Assembly: GCA_050740975.1 (NCBI GenBank) | Contig: JBOIEE010000162.1 | Coordinates: 1-8,727, forward strand | Reading direction: 5' to 3' | Source of the DNA: JBOHHR01 sp050740975 | GTDB lineage: Bacteria > Pseudomonadota > Gammaproteobacteria > JBOHHR01 | Length of the DNA: 8,727 nt | Part shown: positions 6,687 through 8,727 of the stretch, piece by piece | Position numbering within the stretch: the first letter of the stretch is position 1 | Layout of the letters: each line of letters opens with the position of its first letter | Translations under genes and position numbers: made by a program | Notes under the pieces: generated by a model | What the model was told of the DNA's origin: nothing | What the model saw: only the letters and a program-made list of their open reading frames with translations | Database searches by the model: none

Positions 6687-6824
6687 GGCGAAACCCTCTT
6701 TTATCCCGCGCAGCAGGACAGTTGTTTCACTTCTTTGGTGAAGGTCTGGGCGCAGCGCTAGAAACAGAAAACTCCGAAGCTACTTTAGGTTATGGACTTT
6801 ATCGGACTATTTAGCAAGTGTGTT

Positions 6825-6909
6825 TGGTGCCGATGGCCGGACTCGAACCGGCACGGCTTTCGCCACTGCCCCCTCAAGACAGCGTGTCTACCAATTCCAC
6901 CACATCGGC
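6825..6909 (-). tRNA. leuU: tRNA-Leu (anticodon GAG)
   Basis: An 85-nt tRNA with encoded CCA. The acceptor stem is GCCGATG/CATCGGC. The D-arm region contains GGAATTGGTAGACAC, typical of leucine tRNAs. The anticodon stem-loop is CTGTC-TTGAGGG-GGCAG with GAG at 6875-6873, decoding CUC/CUU. The variable arm GGC-GAA-AGCC and a T-arm with GGTTCGAGTCC are intact. It lies downstream of secG, as leuU does in E. coli. The stem at 6917-6941 ends 7 nt from the mature 5' end. Confidence 0.97.
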
Positions 6910-6916
6910 ATTTCGC

Positions 6917-6943
6917 AAAAAGCCCACGTTCACGGCTTTTTTT
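6917..6943. terminator. Terminator-like hairpin abutting tRNA-Leu
   Basis: AAAAAGCC (6917-6924) and GGCTTTTT (6934-6941) pair around a 9-nt loop. On the plus strand the stem ends in seven Ts (6937-6943), a strong intrinsic-terminator pattern for transcripts running toward secG. On the minus strand it ends in five Ts directly before the tRNA, so it may act in both directions. It would stop antisense read-through, end the tpiA-secG transcript, or attenuate the tRNA leader. Confidence 0.6.
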
Positions 6944-7001
6944 GCTGGCTGTTCCCCAGTTGCTCGGTAACTCCCTACACCACAGAACGCTTGGGCGTGT
7001 A

Positions 7002-7030
7002 ATGCTATCCGACCAGCCGTCCGATTGGAA
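7002..7030 (-). promoter_or_regulatory. Weak candidate promoter for tRNA-Leu
   Basis: On the minus strand TTCCAA (7030-7025), 17 bp, then TAGCAT (7007-7002), about 90 bp before the tRNA 5' end. It is a partial match to the sigma-70 consensus, and the proper spacer is the main reason to mention it. If it is real, the 6917-6943 hairpin lies within the tRNA leader. Confidence 0.2.
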
Positions 7031-7090
7031 CGAGTACTGCGATTAATCCGAACGGCCCGACGAAGCGGGAATACCGAACACTGTTTGTGA

Positions 7091-7121
7091 TTCGGAAAAT
7101 TCCACGGATGGAATTTTCGAA
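7091..7121. terminator. Long AT-rich hairpin after secG
   Basis: GAAAATTCCA (7095-7104) pairs perfectly with TGGAATTTTC (7109-7118) around a CGGA loop. TTC/GAA extends the stem by 3 bp if G7094 is bulged. It begins about 12 nt past the secG stop on the minus strand. No clean T-run follows, so it may be a 3'-end-protecting stem or a weak terminator of tpiA-secG. Confidence 0.55.
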
Positions 7122-7132
7122 GTGCCTATTAA

Positions 7133-7645
7133 CTACTTTGGCATCTCTGGCATGTCAGCAGGCTGAGTTTCTGCTGGTTTGGCCGCTTCCGCCGCGTCAC
7201 TTTGGCTCTCAGGAACCGCTTGGCTCGGCGCCTTGGGCTCAGATGGCCCATCGCTACCCGCCGAGGCAGAGACGCTGGGTGCGGTTTGTGCTTTGCCCGC
7301 GTCTTGTGCCTGCTTTGCTTTCGCACCCTCTCGGTCGGTTTTCCCGGTTTCCTGCCAATTCATGTCTTGCACCTCAAACAGGGGTTGATCCATCAGGCTC
7401 TTGCGTTCAGACACGCGGGTGGTCAGGTAGCCCAAGGCCATGATATTCGAAAAGAACATGATGGCGAGGATCGCCGTAGTGCGGCTTAGAAAGGAGGCGG
7501 ACCCGCGCGCGCCAAAAATGGTCGAGGACCCCCCGCTCCCAAAAGCGGCGCCCGCATCAGCCCCTTTGCCTCGTTGGACCAGGATCAAACCAACCAAGAC
7601 AAAGGCAATAAGTACGTGCAAAATGGTCAAAATCGTTAGTAGCAT
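7133..7645 (-). CDS. secG: Preprotein translocase subunit SecG with extended low-complexity tail
   Basis: SecG is the small inner-membrane subunit of the SecYEG translocon that assists SecA-driven export. The 170-aa product has two membrane helices (about residues 3-23 and 53-75). Between them is the diagnostic loop LILVQRGKGADAGAAFGSGG followed by SSTIFGARGSASFLSRTT, and the segment FFSNIMALGYL closes the second helix. Residues from about 97 to the end form an Ala/Pro/Gln/Lys/Glu-rich, probably disordered tail, so the protein is well over the 110 aa of E. coli SecG. The ATG at 7645 has a strong GGAGG (opposite 7650-7654) with a short 4-nt spacer, and it overlaps the tpiA end by 10 nt. It is co-transcribed with tpiA; a hairpin and tRNA-Leu follow. 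Confidence 0.95.
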   Translation of the reverse strand: MLLTILTILHVLIAFVLVGLILVQRGKGADAGAAFGSGGSSTIFGARGSASFLSRTTAILAIMFFSNIMALGYLTTRVSERKSLMDQPLFEVQDMNWQETGKTDREGAKAKQAQDAGKAQTAPSVSASAGSDGPSEPKAPSQAVPESQSDAAEAAKPAETQPADMPEMPK

Positions 7646-8412
7646 TTTTCCTCCGATGAGGCCGCGGCCCGGCAGATGGCGAGAAATTCGTTCGCCAGTA
7701 GAGAGGCGCCCCCAATTAGCCCGCCATCGATATCTGGCATTCTGAATAAATCGACTGCGTTAGATGCTTTTACGCTTCCACCATATAAAATGCGCGCCCT
7801 GTTAGCGCTTGCTTCATCGTGCCCCGCTAACAGCTTGCGGATGAATGCGTGGACGGCCTGGGCTTGGGAGGGCGTGGCCGTTTTGCCGGTCCCGATGGCC
7901 CAAACCGGCTCGTACGCGATCACGGCGTTTTGAAAGACAGGTCCTCCCATGTGGCTCACTACCGCGAGCAGTTGTCTACGCACAACCTCTTCTGTTTTAG
8001 CGGCTTCACGCTGTTGCAGGGTTTCGCCCACACAAAGAATAGGTATGATCCCCTCCTTTACCGCTAGAGCGAATTTTAGCGCAATGAGCTCGTCGCTTTC
8101 ATGGAATATCTGCCGGCGCTCGGAATGGCCGATGATCACGTAGCGGCAGCCGTAGTCTACCAGCATGGCGGCGGATACCTCACCGGTAAACGCCCCGTGC
8201 GCCTCGTGGCAGAGATTTCGCGCTCCCAGCGTTATGGCCGTGTGCCCGGTCAGGAAATCCGAAACAAAGGGCAGATAGACAAAAGGCGGACACACCGCTA
8301 CCTCAACCGACTCGACAGCCGGCATGCTTTGGGTGATCCCCTGCAGCAGGACTTTGATGCTGGCCAAGGTCCCATTCATCTTCCAGTTGCCGGCTACCAA
8401 AGGCTTGCGCAA
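7636..8412 (-). CDS. tpiA: Triosephosphate isomerase (TTG start)
   Basis: Interconverts dihydroxyacetone phosphate and glyceraldehyde 3-phosphate in glycolysis and gluconeogenesis; a cytosolic TIM-barrel dimer. With a TTG start at 8412 the product is 258 aa (E. coli 255) and begins MRKPLVAGNWKMNGT with catalytic Lys11. YVIIGHSERR gives His96, AYEPVWAIGTGK gives Glu168, and LYGGSVKASNA and GLIGGASL bind the phosphate. The TTG is chosen because AGAGGA (opposite 8419-8424) lies 6 nt before it and the family starts there. An ATG at 8475 in the same frame would add 21 unrelated residues. The last codons overlap secG by 10 nt. The enzyme looks complete. Confidence 0.96.
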   Translation of the reverse strand: MRKPLVAGNWKMNGTLASIKVLLQGITQSMPAVESVEVAVCPPFVYLPFVSDFLTGHTAITLGARNLCHEAHGAFTGEVSAAMLVDYGCRYVIIGHSERRQIFHESDELIALKFALAVKEGIIPILCVGETLQQREAAKTEEVVRRQLLAVVSHMGGPVFQNAVIAYEPVWAIGTGKTATPSQAQAVHAFIRKLLAGHDEASANRARILYGGSVKASNAVDLFRMPDIDGGLIGGASLLANEFLAICRAAASSEEKCY

Positions 8413-8563
8413 TCTAGGTCCTCTCTGCTCATCTTTGCGGCGGCAAAGCTTACCGAGTGTAGAGCGGCAAATCAATTTCTGGAGAAGATCACGTGAAGAT
8501 CACGGTTCCAGTCGAGTACGAGAAAAGGGGTCAAGTCTCCCATCTTTCACTCCATCTTTTTGA
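8413..8563. other. tpiA upstream region, no gene seen
   Basis: No coding sequence is supported here. It holds the tpiA ribosome-binding site, a short tandem repeat (8484-8505) and a stretch with GGGGTCAAGTCTCCC at 8527-8541, of a kind often seen near scattered repeat elements. I see no convincing -35/-10 pair for tpiA; TACACT on the minus strand (about 8463-8458) is the best -10 candidate and lacks a good -35. Confidence 0.4.
8484..8505. repeat. 11-bp tandem repeat upstream of tpiA
   Basis: GAAGATCACGT (8484-8494) is followed directly by GAAGATCACGG (8495-8505), identical at 10 of 11 positions. It lies about 70-95 bp before the tpiA start and could be a paired regulator site or plain slippage debris. 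Confidence 0.65.
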
Positions 8564-8727
8564 TCACACGACCTGTGCCGGTGAACGGGCAACCAGCGCA
8601 ACCAGACCTTGCATGAACTCTAGCGGGGACATCGCGATAGGGTAGTAGCGCGTCGTGGTAGGGGCTTTTGAGTTGGAGCACGACATCTGATCCTTTACTG
8701 TTTTTTATGTCTATATCAGTCTTATGG
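8564..8727 (-). pseudogene. Frameshifted C-terminal fragment resembling IS91-type transposase
   Basis: On the minus strand one frame reads DVVLQLKSPYHD (from 8687). After a shift another frame reads AMSPLEFMQGLVALVAR (from about 8635) and stops at 8564-8566. IS91-type transposases end with an LKTPYRDGTTH block directly before a MSPLEFMQRLAALVPRPR block. Restoring a single base between ACTACCC and TATCGCG would recover the TTHIAMSPLEF reading. Sequence downstream of the second block no longer matches. The fragment continues beyond the window edge on its 5' side, where AT-rich codons contrast with the GC-rich neighbours. It is a dead mobile-element remnant just upstream of tpiA. The family was assigned from remembered motifs. 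Confidence 0.45.

Noticed and set aside
6355..6741. 128-codon plus-strand frame
   Set aside because: It runs antisense through the better-supported 55-aa minus-strand gene; only the early FYHWLFGPSPP part looks protein-like and is covered by the relic call.
6792..7046. Open frames of 84 and 60 codons on the plus strand
   Set aside because: Both read antisense through the tRNA-Leu gene, a common source of spurious proteins.
8413..8475. ATG start for TpiA at 8475
   Set aside because: It would add 21 residues unlike any TpiA N-terminus, and the TTG at 8412 has a well-placed AGAGGA.
1..8727. CRISPR array, riboswitch, phage genes, toxin-antitoxin pair or secondary-metabolite genes
   Set aside because: No regularly spaced repeats, recognisable aptamer core, phage genes or paired small ORFs were seen; the window is mostly core metabolism.

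Overview
The window looks like chromosomal DNA of a GC-rich proteobacterium, most likely a gammaproteobacterium. The evidence is the gene order pyrG-kdsA-eno-ftsB-ispD-ispF, a KDO (lipopolysaccharide core) gene, and a tpiA-secG-tRNA-Leu(GAG) group. The species cannot be named from this. Most of the window is core metabolism. I see no convincing large new system, and the unusual material lies in the margins and between the operons.

Layout. (a) 1-492, minus strand: the 5' part of a CNT-family nucleoside transporter, with its reading frame broken near the N-terminus exactly at a perfect 8-bp hairpin. (b) 493-672: a divergent intergenic region with a candidate pyrG promoter. (c) 673-5956, plus strand: a compact operon of CTP synthase, KDO-8-phosphate synthase (metal-dependent type by its residues), enolase, cell-division protein FtsB, and IspD and IspF of the MEP isoprenoid pathway. 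Gaps are at most about 21 nt, and three junctions overlap by 14, 4 and 10 nt. A hairpin follows ispF. (d) 5957-6518: no intact gene. It holds what looks like a decayed 5' end of an HtrA/Deg periplasmic protease gene, with a possible sigma-E-like promoter. (e) 6519-6686, minus: a 55-aa single-span membrane protein I do not recognise. (f) 6825-8412, minus: tpiA and secG (10-nt overlap) followed by tRNA-Leu(GAG), with a hairpin after secG and a terminator-like hairpin abutting the tRNA. (g) 8413-8727: tpiA leader DNA and a frameshifted fragment resembling the C-terminal end of IS91-type transposases.

How the genes work together. The plus-strand operon joins envelope and division functions (KdsA for LPS, FtsB for the septum, IspD/IspF for the isoprenoid units of undecaprenyl phosphate and quinones) with CTP supply. 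CTP is used by IspD and by KdsB, the later CMP-KDO step. Enolase and the convergent tpiA gene belong to central glycolysis, and SecG is part of the protein translocon. The two transcription units converge on the 5957-6824 region, which has collected gene debris, short repeats and the small orphan ORF.
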